Shown: positions 10,757-20,530 of the stretch, piece by piece
How positions within the stretch are numbered: the stretch's first letter is position 1
Layout of the letters: each line of letters starts with the position of its first letter
Source: Zestomonas insulae
GTDB taxonomy: Bacteria > Pseudomonadota > Gammaproteobacteria > Pseudomonadales > Pseudomonadaceae
Assembly: GCF_016901015.1 (NCBI RefSeq)
Contig: NZ_JAFEUP010000002.1
Location: 310,001-374,000, forward strand
Direction of reading: 5' to 3'
DNA: 64,000 bases
Translations under genes and position numbers: made by a program
Notes under the pieces: generated by a model
The model's database searches: none
The model's input: the letters and a program-made list of their open reading frames with translations, nothing else
Told to the model about the DNA's origin: nothing

Positions 10757-12799
10757 TTACTTGACGCGCTGGCCCGGCTTGGCGCCGCTGTCCGGGCCGA
10801 GCAGGTAGATCTCCTCGCCACCGGGGCCGGCGGCCAGGACCATGCCTTCGGAAACGCCGAACTTCATCTTGCGTGGCGCCAGGTTGGCCACGTAGAGGGT
10901 CAGGCGACCTTGCAGCTTGGCCGGGTCGGGGTAGGCGCTCTTGATTCCGGAGAACACGTTGCGCTTGGCGTCGCCGATATCCAGGGTCAGGCGCAGCAGT
11001 TTGTCGGCGCCTTCGACGAACTCGGCCTTCTCGATCAGCGCGATGCGCAGGTCGACCGCGGCGAAGGCGTCGAAGTTGATCTCGGCGGCCAGCGGGTCTT
11101 TCGTTAGCTCGCCGTTGCCTTGAGGAGCGTTGCCGGCTTCGCTGGCGGCCAGGTCTTCCTTGGAAGCGTCGACCATCGCTTCGATCTTCGCCGGCTCGAT
11201 GCGCGTCAGCAGCGGGGTGAAGGGGTTCAACTGGTGGTTGGCGAGCGGCGTGGCCAGGTCGTTCCAGCTCAGCGGGGCGACGTTGAGGAATGCCTCGGCG
11301 TCGCGCGCCAGGTTCGGCAGCACCGGCTTGAGCAGGATCACCAGCTGGCGGAACAGGTTGACGCCCAGTGCGCAGATGTCCTGCACCTCGGCCTGCTTGC
11401 CTTCGACCTTGTTCAGCGCCCACGGCGCCTTGTCGGCGATCCAGGCGTTGGCGCGGTCGGCCAGGGCCATGATCTCGCGCATGGCGCGGGAGAAGTCACG
11501 CGCCTCGTAGGCTTCGGTAATGCTCGGTGCGGCGGCCTGGAAGGCGTCCCACAGCTCGGGCTCAGGATTCGCCTGTACCAGCACGCCAGCGTTGCCCTTG
11601 TGGATAAAGCCGGCGCAGCGGCTGGCGATGTTGACCACCTTGCCGACCAGGTCGGAATTGACCTTCTGCACGAAGTCCTCGAGGTTCAGGTCGAGGTCAT
11701 CGACGCCACGGCCGAGCTTGGCCGCGTAGTAGTAGCGCAGGTACTCGGGGTTGAGGTGATCCAGGTAGGTGCGCGCCTTGATGAAGGTACCGCGCGACTT
11801 GGACATCTTCTGCCCGTTGACGGTCAGGTAGCCGTGCACGTTGACCGCGGTCGGCTTGCGGAAGCCCGCCCCTTCGAGCATGGCCGGCCAGAACAGCGCG
11901 TGGAAGTTGACGATGTCCTTGCCGATGAAGTGGTACAGCTCGGCGCTCGAGTCCTTGCCCCAGAACGCGTCGAAGTCCAGTTCCGGGCGCTTGGCGCAGA
12001 GGTTCTTGAAGCTGGCCATGTAGCCGATCGGCGCGTCCAGCCAGACGTAGAAGTACTTGCCCGGCTCGTCGGGAATCTCGAAGCCGAAGTACGGCGCGTC
12101 GCGGGAGATGTCCCACTCCTGCAGGCCGCCATCCAGCCATTCGGCGATCTTGTTGGCCACCGCGTCCTGCAGGGTGCCGCTGCGAGTCCAGCTTTTCAGC
12201 ATGGCCTCGAAGTCCGGCAGCTTGAAGAAGAAGTGCTTGGACTCCTTGAGCACCGGCACTGCGCCGGAGATCGCCGAGCGCGGGTTCTTCAGTTCGGTCG
12301 GCTCGTAGGTGGCGCCGCATTTCTCGCAGTTGTCGCCGTACTGGTCCTCGGCCGCGCATTTCGGGCAGGTGCCCTTGATGAAGCGGTCGGCGAGGAACAT
12401 GCCCTTCTCGGGGTCGAAGTACTGGGTCACCGCGCGCGTGGCGATGTGGCCGGCGTCACGCAGCTTGAGGTAGATGGCCGCGGAGAGCTCGCGGTTTTCC
12501 TCGGCGTGGGTCGAGTGGTAGTTGTCGAAGTCGACCAGGAAATCGGCGAAGTCGGCGGTGTGCTCGGCCTGCACGTTGGCGATCAGCTGTTCCGGGGTGA
12601 TGCCTTCCTTTTCCGCACGCAGCATGATCGCCGAGCCATGCGCGTCGTCCGCGCACACGTAGATCGCCTGGTTGCCGCGCAGCTTCTGGAAACGCACCCA
12701 CATGTCGGTCTGGATGTACTCGAGCATGTGGCCGAGGTGGATCGAACCGTTGGCATAGGGCAGGGCGCTGGTAACGAGAATCTTGCGGGCTTCGGACAT
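10757..12799 (-). CDS. metG: Methionyl-tRNA synthetase
   Basis: MetG charges tRNA-Met in the cytosol. The 680-residue product is the long dimeric form. [17 protein letters not shown] (about 14-30) holds the HIGH motif and KMSKSRGT (about 330) the KMSKS loop. The connective peptide has a CPKC...CEKC zinc knuckle near residues 145-160. The C-terminal domain after about residue 575, with [23 protein letters not shown], is the tRNA-binding/dimerisation EMAP-like domain. Divergent from apbC across 214 bp. Unambiguous. Confidence 0.98.
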   Translation of the reverse strand: MSEARKILVTSALPYANGSIHLGHMLEYIQTDMWVRFQKLRGNQAIYVCADDAHGSAIMLRAEKEGITPEQLIANVQAEHTADFADFLVDFDNYHSTHAEENRELSAAIYLKLRDAGHIATRAVTQYFDPEKGMFLADRFIKGTCPKCAAEDQYGDNCEKCGATYEPTELKNPRSAISGAVPVLKESKHFFFKLPDFEAMLKSWTRSGTLQDAVANKIAEWLDGGLQEWDISRDAPYFGFEIPDEPGKYFYVWLDAPIGYMASFKNLCAKRPELDFDAFWGKDSSAELYHFIGKDIVNFHALFWPAMLEGAGFRKPTAVNVHGYLTVNGQKMSKSRGTFIKARTYLDHLNPEYLRYYYAAKLGRGVDDLDLNLEDFVQKVNSDLVGKVVNIASRCAGFIHKGNAGVLVQANPEPELWDAFQAAAPSITEAYEARDFSRAMREIMALADRANAWIADKAPWALNKVEGKQAEVQDICALGVNLFRQLVILLKPVLPNLARDAEAFLNVAPLSWNDLATPLANHQLNPFTPLLTRIEPAKIEAMVDASKEDLAASEAGNAPQGNGELTKDPLAAEINFDAFAAVDLRIALIEKAEFVEGADKLLRLTLDIGDAKRNVFSGIKSAYPDPAKLQGRLTLYVANLAPRKMKFGVSEGMVLAAGPGGEEIYLLGPDSGAKPGQRVK

Positions 12800-13013
12800 G
12801 GTGATCGGCCGTTCGGGGAAATCGAAGGAAGTCGGCCACTATATAGGCGCGGCGGTTTTTTTTCATCCGCAGCGCCGCTGGCGGCCCTGACAGGAGTGAC
12901 TTGTGGGGCGAAGGAGCGGGCGGGTTGGCGAATAAATTCGCGGCCACGACGAGCCGGCCTGCCTCGGCTGGTATCATGCCCACCTGTTTTGCTCAGCCTT
13001 TCGGAGTCGCCCC

Positions 13014-14108
13014 ATGAGCTCTATCACCCGCGAAGCGGTTGAAGCCTGCCTGCGCCAGTTCACCGACCCTCATTACAACCAGGACCCGGTCAGCGCCGGC
13101 TGCCTGCGCGAAGTCGACATCCAGGGCGGCAGCGTCCGCGTGCGCCTGGAGCTGGGCTACGCCGCCGCGCTGTTCAAGAATGGCTGGGCGCAGATGCTGC
13201 AGATGGCCCTGGAGAACCTCGACGGCGTGAGCGCCGCCCAGGTGCAGGTGGACTCAGTGATCGCGGCGCACAAGGCGCAGGCCCAGGTGCCGGCGCTGGC
13301 CAACGTGAAGAACGTGATCGCCGTGGCCTCCGGCAAGGGCGGGGTCGGCAAGTCGACCACCGCTGCCAACCTGGCGCTGGCGCTGGCCCGTGAAGGTGCC
13401 AAGGTGGGCATCCTCGACGCCGACATCTACGGCCCCAGCCAGGGCATCATGTTCGGCATCCCCGAGGGCACCCGGCCGCAGGTCAAGGACCAGAAGTGGT
13501 TCGTGCCGCTCAAGGCGCACGGCGTGGAGGTCATGTCGATGGCCTTCCTCACCGACGACAACACCCCGGTGGTGTGGCGCGGGCCGATGGTTTCCGGTGC
13601 GCTGTTGCAGCTGATCACCCAGACCGCCTGGGACGATCTCGACTACCTGGTGGTCGATATGCCGCCGGGCACTGGTGACATCCAGCTGACCCTGGCGCAG
13701 AAGGTCCCGGTGGCCGGCAGCGTGATCGTCACCACGCCGCAGGACCTGGCCCTGCTGGATGCCAAGAAGGGCGTGGAGATGTTCCGTAAGGTCAATATTC
13801 CGGTGCTCGGTGTGGTGGAAAACATGGCCGTGCACATCTGCTCCAACTGCGGGCATGCCGAGCACCTGTTCGGTGAGGGCGGTGGTGAGAAGCTCGCCGC
13901 GCAGTACGGCGTCGACCTGCTGGCCTCGCTACCGCTGTCGATGGCCATCCGCCTGCAGGCCGACGGCGGCAAGCCGACTGCGATCGCCGACCCGGAAAGC
14001 CAGATCGCCATGATCTACCAGCAGATGGCGCGTACCGTCGGGGCGCGCATCGCGCTCAGCGAGCAGGCCGCGCCGGCGATGCCGACCATCATGGTTTCCG
14101 ACGACTGA
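13014..14108 (+). CDS. apbC: Iron-sulfur cluster carrier ApbC/Mrp
   Basis: ApbC (Mrp/Nbp35 family) is a cytosolic P-loop ATPase that binds and passes on Fe-S clusters. The 364-residue protein has an N-terminal MIP18/DUF59 domain (about 1-90), then VASGKGGVGKSTTAANLAL, the deviant Walker A motif near residue 105. VVDMPPGTGDIQLTLAQ is the family Walker B region, and HICSNCGH near residue 280 is the CxxC that holds the bridging cluster. A Gly/Glu-rich VGEGGG-like loop follows. The ATG at 13014 follows GGAGTCGCCCC. dcd lies 99 bp downstream. Confidence 0.96.
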   Translation: MSSITREAVEACLRQFTDPHYNQDPVSAGCLREVDIQGGSVRVRLELGYAAALFKNGWAQMLQMALENLDGVSAAQVQVDSVIAAHKAQAQVPALANVKNVIAVASGKGGVGKSTTAANLALALAREGAKVGILDADIYGPSQGIMFGIPEGTRPQVKDQKWFVPLKAHGVEVMSMAFLTDDNTPVVWRGPMVSGALLQLITQTAWDDLDYLVVDMPPGTGDIQLTLAQKVPVAGSVIVTTPQDLALLDAKKGVEMFRKVNIPVLGVVENMAVHICSNCGHAEHLFGEGGGEKLAAQYGVDLLASLPLSMAIRLQADGGKPTAIADPESQIAMIYQQMARTVGARIALSEQAAPAMPTIMVSDD

Positions 14109-14207
14109 GCCGGGTGCGGGTGACCGTCGACCTTTGCCGGTCGGCAGTCACCCCGGTAAGATGCGCGCTCACTTTTTCACCAATCGCGACTCAGGACGAC
14201 ACCAGCC

Positions 14208-14774
14208 ATGAGCATCAAATCGGATAAATGGATTCGCCGCATGGCCCTGGAGCACGGCATGATCGAGCCCTTCGTCGAGCGCCAGGTGCGCGGCGCGGAC
14301 GACAGCCGGGTGATCTCCTACGGCGTCTCCAGCTACGGCTACGACGTGCGTTGCGCCGCCGAATTCAAGGTGTTCACCAACATCCACTCGGCGGTGGTCG
14401 ACCCGAAGAACTTCGACGAGAAGAGCTTCGTCGACATCAACAGCGACGTCTGCATCATCCCGCCGAACTCCTTTGCCCTGGCCCGCACCGTCGAGTACTT
14501 CCGTATCCCGCGCGATGTGCTGACCATCTGCCTGGGCAAGAGCACCTACGCGCGCTGTGGCATCATCGTCAACGTCACCCCGCTCGAGCCGGAGTGGGAA
14601 GGCCATGTAACCCTGGAGTTCTCCAACACCACCAACCTGCCGGCGAAGATCTACGCCCATGAAGGCGTGGCGCAGATGCTGTTCCTGCAGTCCGACGAGG
14701 CCTGCGAAGTGTCTTACCGAGACCGCGGCGGCAAGTACCAGGGCCAGACCGGCGTGACCCTGCCGAAAGCCTGA
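14208..14774 (+). CDS. dcd: dCTP deaminase
   Basis: Dcd deaminates dCTP to dUTP, the main source of dTTP precursor in gammaproteobacteria. The 188-residue product has [13 protein letters not shown] at the N-terminus, [14 protein letters not shown]-type substrate loop near residue 35, and [35 protein letters not shown] contains the catalytic glutamate. Length is typical for the monofunctional enzyme. It follows apbC on the same strand and ends at a good terminator. Confidence 0.97.
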   Translation: MSIKSDKWIRRMALEHGMIEPFVERQVRGADDSRVISYGVSSYGYDVRCAAEFKVFTNIHSAVVDPKNFDEKSFVDINSDVCIIPPNSFALARTVEYFRIPRDVLTICLGKSTYARCGIIVNVTPLEPEWEGHVTLEFSNTTNLPAKIYAHEGVAQMLFLQSDEACEVSYRDRGGKYQGQTGVTLPKA

Positions 14775-14793
14775 TTGCGCTGCATGCTGAACG

Positions 14794-14818
14794 AGCCGGG
14801 CCACTGCCCGGCTTTTTC
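14794..14818 (+). terminator. Rho-independent terminator after dcd
   Basis: AGCCGGG (14794-14800) pairs with CCCGGCT (14807-14813), followed by TTTTC. Confidence 0.9.
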
Positions 14819-14935
14819 ATGCCTGCGATTCGCTGACCGTAGCTGGCCGACGAAGTACCTGGAATTCCCTGGCGTCCCGCTCACTCTACTGGTGAACACT
14901 GCGGCCGGTTGGCGGCCGGGCATGGGAGGTGAAGG

Positions 14936-15103
14936 ATGGTCAGATCGAACCTGAAGGCTGGCGCGGCGCAGCTGCATATCTCTGGCGGAATTCCCGGACA
15001 GCCAGACCCGGATGTCCCCGATCTGCCGGGCAAACCGGCCGAGCCGACGGAGCCGGGTGAACCCACGGTGCCGGATCAGCCGCCACCGGCGCCGGTGGTC
15101 TAG
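14936..15103 (+). CDS. Short proline-rich ORF with strong ribosome site
   Basis: A 55-codon ORF beginning MVRSNLKAGAAQLHISGG, then a repetitive Pro/Asp/Glu/Gly stretch (PGQPDPDVPDLPGKP, PTEPGEP, PDQPPPAP) to the TAG at 15101. GGAGG (14925-14929) lies 6 nt before the ATG, which is ideal. There is no signal peptide, membrane segment or known domain, and I do not recognise a function. The tail has few hydrophobic residues and is probably unstructured. It lies between the dcd terminator and a hairpin, so it has its own transcript if expressed. Codon use is in keeping with the neighbours. Real-gene status rests on the Shine-Dalgarno and the coherent composition. Confidence 0.6.
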   Translation: MVRSNLKAGAAQLHISGGIPGQPDPDVPDLPGKPAEPTEPGEPTVPDQPPPAPVV

Positions 15104-15104
15104 A

Positions 15105-15130
15105 CAAAAAAAGGCGCCCCGTGGGGCGCC
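15105..15130. terminator. Terminator for the minus-strand quiP transcript
   Basis: GGCGCCCC (15113-15120) pairs with GGGGCGCC (15123-15130) with a 2-nt loop. The A-tract at 15105-15112 becomes a T-tract on the minus strand, so it faces quiP. It also abuts the stop of the proline-rich ORF. Confidence 0.8.
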
Positions 15131-15202
15131 TGGAGTATTAATCAACGATGCAGGGTTGTGAGTCCTGCAGCGTCGCTAAAGTTCAGCAAATTTCTTCCGC
15201 GG

Positions 15203-15239
15203 CCGGTCGAAGGGCGCGTCGGCGCCCTGAACGACCGGC
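15203..15239 (-). terminator. Hairpin directly after the quiP stop
   Basis: CCGGTCG (15203-15209) pairs with CGACCGG (15232-15238) and an inner AGGGCGC/GCGCCCT stem, all within 10 bp of the quiP stop. No T-tract; probably transcript-stabilising or part of the downstream terminator. Confidence 0.55.
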
Positions 15240-15244
15240 TTTGC

Positions 15245-17785
15245 TCACTTGCCGGGGATCAGCGTCAAACGCTTGCTGCCATAGACCCGGTCGATGTTCT
15301 GCGACTGGAACGGGAAGCTCTGGTACTGCCCCTTGAGCCACGGCTGGATGCCGTCGGCGTAGTGCGGACTGGCCGGGTTGCCGGACTGGCCGGAGCTGTT
15401 GATGCCTTGCATCGGTTCGGCCTGGCCGAAATCAACCACGATGCGCATCGCCGGAATCAGCCAGGTGTCGAAGTCCTGACCCCAGTGATAGGCCGACACG
15501 TTGAGCGTGCTGTGGTCGCCGCCGGCGGCGTACGGGCCGCGGTCCAGGTAGTCCTTGATGGTGTTGATCCCGGCCCGGTCGCTGGCGCTCATGTAGGGCG
15601 CCATCTGCGTGGTTTCGGTGGTCCAGCTGTAGGTGTGCAGCTTGCCCCACTGCCAGGCCTTGCGGTCGCTGCCCAACTTGCTCTCGGCGAAGCTCACCGC
15701 GGCGGCCAGGCTGCGGGCGAGGATCGCCGGCTTGTCTTCCTTCTGCGGCGTGCTCAGGTCGTCCCAGAACGGGCTGTCCTCGCGGCCGAGCAGGTGGTCG
15801 GCTTGCGCCGAGTAGGACAGGTTGGCGGTCTCCACCAAGGCTTGCCAGGCCGGACTGTTGTCCGGGCCGAGCTCGTCGAGGAAGATCTGTCGCGCGCTTT
15901 CGTGGAGGAACGCAGCGTACAGCGCGGCGTCGGCCGAGGTGGCGGCGAGGCGGCCGTCGAAGGCGCGCAGCCGGTCGTAGGCTTCGCGAGCCTTGGCGCG
16001 CTCGGTGGCCGGCAGCGCGTCGATGGCCTTCTGCAGCGGCTGGGCCATGCCGGGTGCTTCGAACATCGCCTGCAGCTTGGCCACGAACGGCGAGGTCTGG
16101 TCCATCTGCATGGCCATCATGCTGCGCGCGTCGTGCTTGCCGTTGCCGGCCAGTTGGGCGATGCGCTCGCCGCGCTCCGGGTAGTACCAGGAGTTGGACA
16201 ACTGCATGCCGTAGCCCTTCGGCACGGTGCGGTTGTTGGCGGTGCCCAGCCAGCCTTGCTGCGGGTCCTGGTCGTAGGGGTGGAGCATCGCGTCGGCGAA
16301 GCCGTCCCAGTCGTAGCGCCCATCCCAGCCCGGCGAGGGCAGCAGACCGATGCCGTCACGACGGTTCGGGTAGCGTCCGGTGACTTGCCAGCCGATATGC
16401 TGGGCGTCGGCGAACACCATGTTCAGGGCGATGGCGCGAATCTCGCGGCTGGCCTCGAAGGCGGCGTCCACCGACTGCGCGCGGGACAGGTTGAAGAACG
16501 CATCGAGGGTCTTGTCGTCATTGACCGGCGCGCTCTGCAGCGCCAGGCCATAGCCGGAACTGAGCTGCAGCGGCTGCAGCATGTGCTTTCGCTCACCCAG
16601 TGCGCTGTTCAGCAGCGGGCCGTGGCGGGTTTCGTAGATGGTTTCGCGCAGCGGCCGGCCGCCCTTGACGAAGAAGGTCTCCTGGCGCTCGCGGGCCGGT
16701 AGCCACTTGCCGTCGGCCAGGTAGTAGAGGCGATTGCCCTGGCGTTTGACCTGTTCGAGGAACAGGTCCTGGTTGTCGCCCATGACCATGGTCATGCCCC
16801 ACGCCAGCTTGCCGTTGTAGCCGGCCACCACGGCAGGCACGCCGGCGACGGTGACCCCGGCGGCCTGGAAGCGCGGCGCGCGAATCTGCACGAAGTTCCA
16901 TGCCGAGGGCATCGACAGCGGCAGGTGGGTGTCGTTGGCCAGCAGGCTCTTGCCGCTGCGGCTCTTCTGCGGGGCGATCGCCCAGTTGTTCGAGGCGGCG
17001 ACGCCGAGCATGTCCAGGTCGGCGATCTGGCTGGCGGCGGCGTTGACCGCGCTCAGCCCTTGAATCTGGCCGCTCAGGGCCAGGCCCTTGAGCTTATCCG
17101 CTTCGGCGAACGGCAGCGGTTCGTCCGGGTAGGTCGGCGTCAGCCAGGCCAGCTTGTCGGCACCGACCTTCTGCGCCAGCACCAGCGAGGCGATCTCCTC
17201 CTGCAGGTTGACCGCCAGGCCGAAGTTCATCAGGCAGAACACCAGCACCGAGTCTTCCGGCTTCCAGTAGGCCGGGCGGTAGCCGGATTCAGCCAGGTCC
17301 ATCGGCAGCTTGTCGCGGTAGCGGTACAGGTAGGCATTGACGCCGCGGGCGTAGACCTCGAAGAACTGCTTGAGGCGCGGTGAGGCGTTCTTGTATAGGG
17401 TTTCGGCGTTCTGCCGCAGGTTGACCGTGCGCATGAAACGGTCGATTTCCAGCACCCCGGGCCCAACCATTTCCGCCAGGCGTCCCTCGGCCATCAGGCG
17501 CATGCCGACCATCTGGCTGATGCGGTCGCTGGCATGCACGTAGCCCAGGCTGAATAGCGCGTCGTGGAAGGTGCTGGTCTCGATCAACGGCATGCCCAGC
17601 TCGTTGCGACGGATCGAGACGCTCTGCGCCAGGCCCTTGACCGGCTGGATGCCGGAAGTCGGCGGCAGGCTGTCGGCGTATTGGCTGTTCAGCCAACTCT
17701 GGCAGCCGGTCAGGCCGAGCGCGCCGAACAGGGCGGCAGCTGCGACGCAGCGGGGAAGGAAACGGGTAAGGGCTGGCGAGGCCAT
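15245..17785 (-). CDS. quiP: Penicillin-acylase-family Ntn hydrolase, QuiP-like acyl-homoserine lactone acylase
   Basis: An N-terminal-nucleophile amidohydrolase of the penicillin G acylase family. Its length (846) matches P. aeruginosa QuiP, which cleaves long-chain acyl-homoserine lactones, and so does its neighbour (a glutathione transferase). The precursor should split before Ser265 in [12 protein letters not shown]; the new N-terminal Ser is the nucleophile and the linker peptide precedes it. Later conserved blocks are [29 protein letters not shown] and TANNRTVP. The N-terminus has a hydrophobic stretch ending LGLTGC (Cys28), which fits a lipobox, so it may be a lipoprotein rather than soluble periplasmic. 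Actual substrate cannot be read from sequence. Terminators lie downstream. Confidence 0.85.
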   Translation of the reverse strand: MASPALTRFLPRCVAAAALFGALGLTGCQSWLNSQYADSLPPTSGIQPVKGLAQSVSIRRNELGMPLIETSTFHDALFSLGYVHASDRISQMVGMRLMAEGRLAEMVGPGVLEIDRFMRTVNLRQNAETLYKNASPRLKQFFEVYARGVNAYLYRYRDKLPMDLAESGYRPAYWKPEDSVLVFCLMNFGLAVNLQEEIASLVLAQKVGADKLAWLTPTYPDEPLPFAEADKLKGLALSGQIQGLSAVNAAASQIADLDMLGVAASNNWAIAPQKSRSGKSLLANDTHLPLSMPSAWNFVQIRAPRFQAAGVTVAGVPAVVAGYNGKLAWGMTMVMGDNQDLFLEQVKRQGNRLYYLADGKWLPARERQETFFVKGGRPLRETIYETRHGPLLNSALGERKHMLQPLQLSSGYGLALQSAPVNDDKTLDAFFNLSRAQSVDAAFEASREIRAIALNMVFADAQHIGWQVTGRYPNRRDGIGLLPSPGWDGRYDWDGFADAMLHPYDQDPQQGWLGTANNRTVPKGYGMQLSNSWYYPERGERIAQLAGNGKHDARSMMAMQMDQTSPFVAKLQAMFEAPGMAQPLQKAIDALPATERAKAREAYDRLRAFDGRLAATSADAALYAAFLHESARQIFLDELGPDNSPAWQALVETANLSYSAQADHLLGREDSPFWDDLSTPQKEDKPAILARSLAAAVSFAESKLGSDRKAWQWGKLHTYSWTTETTQMAPYMSASDRAGINTIKDYLDRGPYAAGGDHSTLNVSAYHWGQDFDTWLIPAMRIVVDFGQAEPMQGINSSGQSGNPASPHYADGIQPWLKGQYQSFPFQSQNIDRVYGSKRLTLIPGK

Positions 17786-17883
17786 GGGGTGCAGCTCCTG
17801 CGGATGAGCGTTAGGCGTTGGGCAGGCGCTACGTTAGTGAGCCGACCACCGCGGCGCAAGCCGCGGCGGACGGCAGTGCAACT

Positions 17884-18534
17884 TTATTTGCGGGCGGCGG
17901 CGGGATTGACCTGCTCGACCAGGGCATAGGCGCGCACGGTGGCCGGGCGGGCCTGGATTGCGGCGAACCAGCGCTGGATGTTGGGGAAGTCGGCGAGGTC
18001 CTGCTCCTGCCACTGGTGCGGCACGATCCACGGGTAGATCGCCATGTCGGCGATGCTGTACTGCTCGCCCGCGACGAACGCACGGTCAGCCAGACGCTTG
18101 TCGAGCACGCCGTACAGTCGGGCGGTTTCGTCGACGTAGCGCTTGATCGCGTAGGGCAGCTTGTCCGGGGCGAAGCGATTGAAGTGGTGGTTCTGTCCGG
18201 CCATCGGGCCGAGCCCGCCCATCTGCCAGAACAGCCATTGCAGGGCTTCCTGGCGGCCACGCAGGTCGTGGGGCAGGAATTGTCCGGTCTTCTCCGCCAG
18301 GTACAAGAGAATCGCCCCAGACTCGAACAGTGCGAGCGGCGGGCCGCCGTCGGCCGGCTGCGGGTCGACGATCGCCGGGATCTTGTTGTTCGGGGAGATC
18401 TTCAGGTAGTCGGGGGCGAACTGCTCGTTCTTGCTGATATTGATCGGGTGCAGGCGGTAGGGCAGCCCGGCTTCCTCGAGAAACAGGCTGATCTTGTGGC
18501 CGTTGGGTGTGGTCCAGTAGTACAGGTCGATCAT
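17884..18534 (-). CDS. Glutathione S-transferase, Nu-class / disulfide-bond oxidoreductase type
   Basis: A 216-residue cytosolic glutathione transferase. Residues 1-80 form the thioredoxin-like GSH-binding domain with YYWTTPNGHKISLFLEE at the start. The TTPNGHK motif is that of the YfcG/YghU (Nu) class, which uses a Thr/Asn pair rather than Tyr or Ser and has disulfide reductase activity. FESGAILLYLAEK gives the GSH gamma-glutamyl contact. The C-terminal helical domain contains YSIADMAIYPW, the conserved N-capping box. ATG at 18534 with GGAG upstream is preferred to a longer start. Divergence from quiP is about 100 bp on the same strand, so it could be co-transcribed with it. Confidence 0.9.
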   Translation of the reverse strand: MIDLYYWTTPNGHKISLFLEEAGLPYRLHPINISKNEQFAPDYLKISPNNKIPAIVDPQPADGGPPLALFESGAILLYLAEKTGQFLPHDLRGRQEALQWLFWQMGGLGPMAGQNHHFNRFAPDKLPYAIKRYVDETARLYGVLDKRLADRAFVAGEQYSIADMAIYPWIVPHQWQEQDLADFPNIQRWFAAIQARPATVRAYALVEQVNPAAARK

Positions 18535-18624
18535 CGCGCTCTCCGAAAATTCCAACTGCAGGCTCAGGGTAGCCCTGATCAGCCGACCGCACCGGCACCC
18601 CACCGTTCATCGCGCACCAAGCAA

Positions 18625-18648
18625 AAGGCCCGCATCAAGCGGGCCTTT
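18625..18648 (-). terminator. Terminator after the His-rich SEC-C gene
   Basis: AAAGGCCCGC pairs with GCGGGCCTTT across loop ATCAA; the A-run on the left gives the minus-strand T-tract. Confidence 0.8.
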
Positions 18649-18666
18649 GGGGTGTGACGGCGGTGG

Positions 18667-18867
18667 TCAGGCGCCGTGGCACTTCTTGTATTTCTTCTGG
18701 CTGCCGCAGGGGCAGGGATCGTTGCGGCCGACATCCTTCAGCGCGTTGCGTGCCGGCTCTTGCGGGCCGTGATTGCAGTGCGGGCCGTGCACATGGCCGT
18801 GATCGTGGTCGTGGTGATCATGGTCGTGGTCGCAATCGGGACCGTGGACGTGCGGTTGCTGGGTCAT
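18667..18867 (-). CDS. His-rich small protein with C-terminal SEC-C zinc motif
   Basis: A 66-residue protein. Residues 6-34 are very rich in His and Asp ([20 protein letters not shown]), a likely metal-binding segment. The C-terminus is [21 protein letters not shown], a complete SEC-C zinc motif (C-x-C-x8-C-H) as found at the SecA tail, where it contacts SecB and ribosomes. There is no enzymatic domain. It lies 7 bp after the stop of the upstream lipoprotein gene, so the two form an operon. Probable role is zinc or nickel binding/storage or a SecA-like adaptor; both are inference. A second SEC-C protein is 1.2 kb away. Confidence 0.85.
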   Translation of the reverse strand: MTQQPHVHGPDCDHDHDHHDHDHGHVHGPHCNHGPQEPARNALKDVGRNDPCPCGSQKKYKKCHGA

Positions 18868-18874
18868 GGTGAAA

Positions 18875-19369
18875 CTACTCCGGAATGAAATCGCCGGGAA
18901 TTATCTCGCCATTTCGACTCAGGTGCACGCTCGGGCCAAACAGGAAACCGGTCTTCACCTCGCCGGCGAGGCGATAGCGGATCGGTTGTTCAGGGGATTC
19001 GAGCAACTTGACGATGGGTTTGACGTGGCGCCACAGGTTGGTGCGCACCGGCACGTCGAACTGGTGATGACCGTACGCCGGGACGCTGAAGCTCACGTTG
19101 GATTCGCCCTCGGTGAGCTTCATCTCGTTCAGCGAGACGGCATACTTCAGCCCGCGCACTGAGAGGGCGAACGGGTTGGGATTGTCGATGCGGAAGCGCA
19201 GGACGAACCGTTGCTCCAGCAGCTTTGCTCTGACGACATCAACTTTAATGAGGCGGACATCCGGGTCCGTGAAACCTGAATAAAAGGTTGAGCATCCTGC
19301 GAGGCCGATCATGAGGCCAAAAACCATCAATAGGCTGATAATTCTTATGTTTCGCGCCCGGAACCACAT
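18875..19369 (-). CDS. LEA type 2 (WHy) family lipoprotein
   Basis: A 164-residue lipoprotein. The start [26 protein letters not shown] gives a signal peptide with lipobox LAGC, Cys near residue 26. The body has the LEA14/WHy pattern: [27 protein letters not shown], in which the NPNPF turn is the hallmark. WHy domains are beta-sandwich proteins linked to desiccation and stress; the bacterial role is unclear. I chose ATG at 19369 (GGAG upstream) over an upstream in-frame start that would add a hydrophilic extension before the signal peptide. First gene of a two-gene unit with the SEC-C protein. Confidence 0.82.
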   Translation of the reverse strand: MWFRARNIRIISLLMVFGLMIGLAGCSTFYSGFTDPDVRLIKVDVVRAKLLEQRFVLRFRIDNPNPFALSVRGLKYAVSLNEMKLTEGESNVSFSVPAYGHHQFDVPVRTNLWRHVKPIVKLLESPEQPIRYRLAGEVKTGFLFGPSVHLSRNGEIIPGDFIPE

Positions 19370-19484
19370 ATCCACTGCTCCACTCGATTGCCGCAGTGTG
19401 TAACAAGCAACTGCTCGGCTGCAATGTTGTTCGATAGAAAAAAGCTGCGCCATACTGGGCCCTGAATGGGACAGGAGTGTGACC

Positions 19485-20021
19485 ATGAGTCTTTACGAGA
19501 TCGCTTTTTCCGGCCAGGTGGTGACTGGTGCCGCGCCGGAACTGGTCAGGGCCAATCTCGCCAAGTTGTTCCAGGCCGATGCCCAGCGCATTGCCTTGTT
19601 GTTCTCGGGGCGGCGCATCGTCATCAAGAGCAACCTCGATGCCGCGGCGGCGGAGAAGTATCGCGCGGCGATGGAGCGTGCTGGCGCCCGCGCCGAAGTG
19701 ATCGAGCTGCAAGTCGAGATCGAGGAAGTCGAGCTGGCGCCGCCGCCACCAGCGGCCGAGCCTGCGCCAGCCGCCGCACCGGGCCGCTTGCAGGTGGCAC
19801 CGCGCGACGAATACATGGCGGCGTTCAGCGACGTGGACGCTCCCGACTTCGGCATTGCCCCGTTGGGTGCCGACCTGCAGGACGCGCATGGCGAGCCGCA
19901 GGCGCCACAGGTCGACCTGTCGCAGTTCAGCCTGGCGCCAGTCGGTAGCGACATGGGCCAGGCCAAACCGGCGCCTGCCGCGCCGCCGCCGGACACTTCG
20001 CACCTGAAGCTGCAGCAGTAA
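19485..20021 (+). CDS. Conserved hypothetical protein with N-terminal alpha/beta domain and Pro/Ala-rich middle
   Basis: A 178-residue soluble protein. Residues 1-75 (MSLYEIAFSGQVVTGAAPE ... RAAMERAGARAEVIE) look like a small compact domain. It resembles an uncharacterised N-terminal domain seen in several proteobacterial proteins: a YEIAFSGQ opening, a KLFQ helix, and a GRRIVIKSNL strand ending in a helix with an AxAGA pattern. The rest is acidic, Ala/Pro-rich and low in order, and the end (TSHLKLQQ) looks like a short motif. GTG at 19479 is possible, but CAGGAG lies 7 nt before the ATG at 19485. No partner or function can be inferred. It is divergent from the lipoprotein gene and has its own terminator. 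Confidence 0.75.
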   Translation: MSLYEIAFSGQVVTGAAPELVRANLAKLFQADAQRIALLFSGRRIVIKSNLDAAAAEKYRAAMERAGARAEVIELQVEIEEVELAPPPPAAEPAPAAAPGRLQVAPRDEYMAAFSDVDAPDFGIAPLGADLQDAHGEPQAPQVDLSQFSLAPVGSDMGQAKPAPAAPPPDTSHLKLQQ

Positions 20022-20025
20022 CGCA

Positions 20026-20052
20026 CAGGCCCGCATCAGCGGGCCTGTTGTT
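20026..20052 (+). terminator. Terminator after the conserved hypothetical gene
   Basis: CAGGCCCGC (20026-20034) pairs with GCGGGCCTG (20039-20047), loop ATCA, followed by TTGTTT. Confidence 0.8.
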
Positions 20053-20060
20053 TGGTGCTC

Positions 20061-20528
20061 CTAGAAAAAGCCCGCACAGCACTTCTTGAATTTCTGCCCG
20101 CTGGCGCAGGGGCAGGGATCGTTGCGTCCCGCCTTGAGCGGCACCGTGGGGTCGAGGAAGTACCAGTGCCCCTGCTGCTGCACGAAGCCGGAGCGCTCGT
20201 GCTGGGCGTGTTCGCCCTGGGCGTCATGCCAGCGTGCGGTGAAGGTGACGAACGCATGCTCGGGCTTGCCGCCCAGCACTTCAGAACTCTCGACCTCGAG
20301 GCCCAGCCAGGTGCTCTGCGCACTCCAGGCTGCCATGGCGGCGCGGTCGACTGCGGATTGCTGCACCGGCAGCGTGGTGTTGACCAGATAGTCGGTCAGG
20401 CCGAGCACGTAGGCGCTGTAGCGCGAGCGCATCAGTTGCTCGGCGCTGGGGGCTGGGGTGCCGGCGTGGTAGCGACCGCAGCACTCATCCAGGTGCTTGC
20501 CGCTTCCGCAGGGACAGGTCGGTTCCAT
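20061..20528 (-). CDS. ychJ: YchJ/UPF0225 family SEC-C protein
   Basis: A 155-residue protein with SEC-C zinc motifs at both ends: [14 protein letters not shown] at residues 5-18 and [13 protein letters not shown] near the C-terminus. Between them is the UPF0225/YchJ core with [17 protein letters not shown] and [15 protein letters not shown], a NTF2-like fold. Function is unknown; E. coli YchJ is a small zinc protein. The start ATG at 20528 comes 2 nt after the upstream gene's stop; an in-frame GTG at 20537 would overlap that gene and is less likely. Co-transcribed with the methyltransferase-like gene. Confidence 0.9.
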   Translation of the reverse strand: MEPTCPCGSGKHLDECCGRYHAGTPAPSAEQLMRSRYSAYVLGLTDYLVNTTLPVQQSAVDRAAMAAWSAQSTWLGLEVESSEVLGGKPEHAFVTFTARWHDAQGEHAQHERSGFVQQQGHWYFLDPTVPLKAGRNDPCPCASGQKFKKCCAGFF

Positions 20529-20530
20529 GG

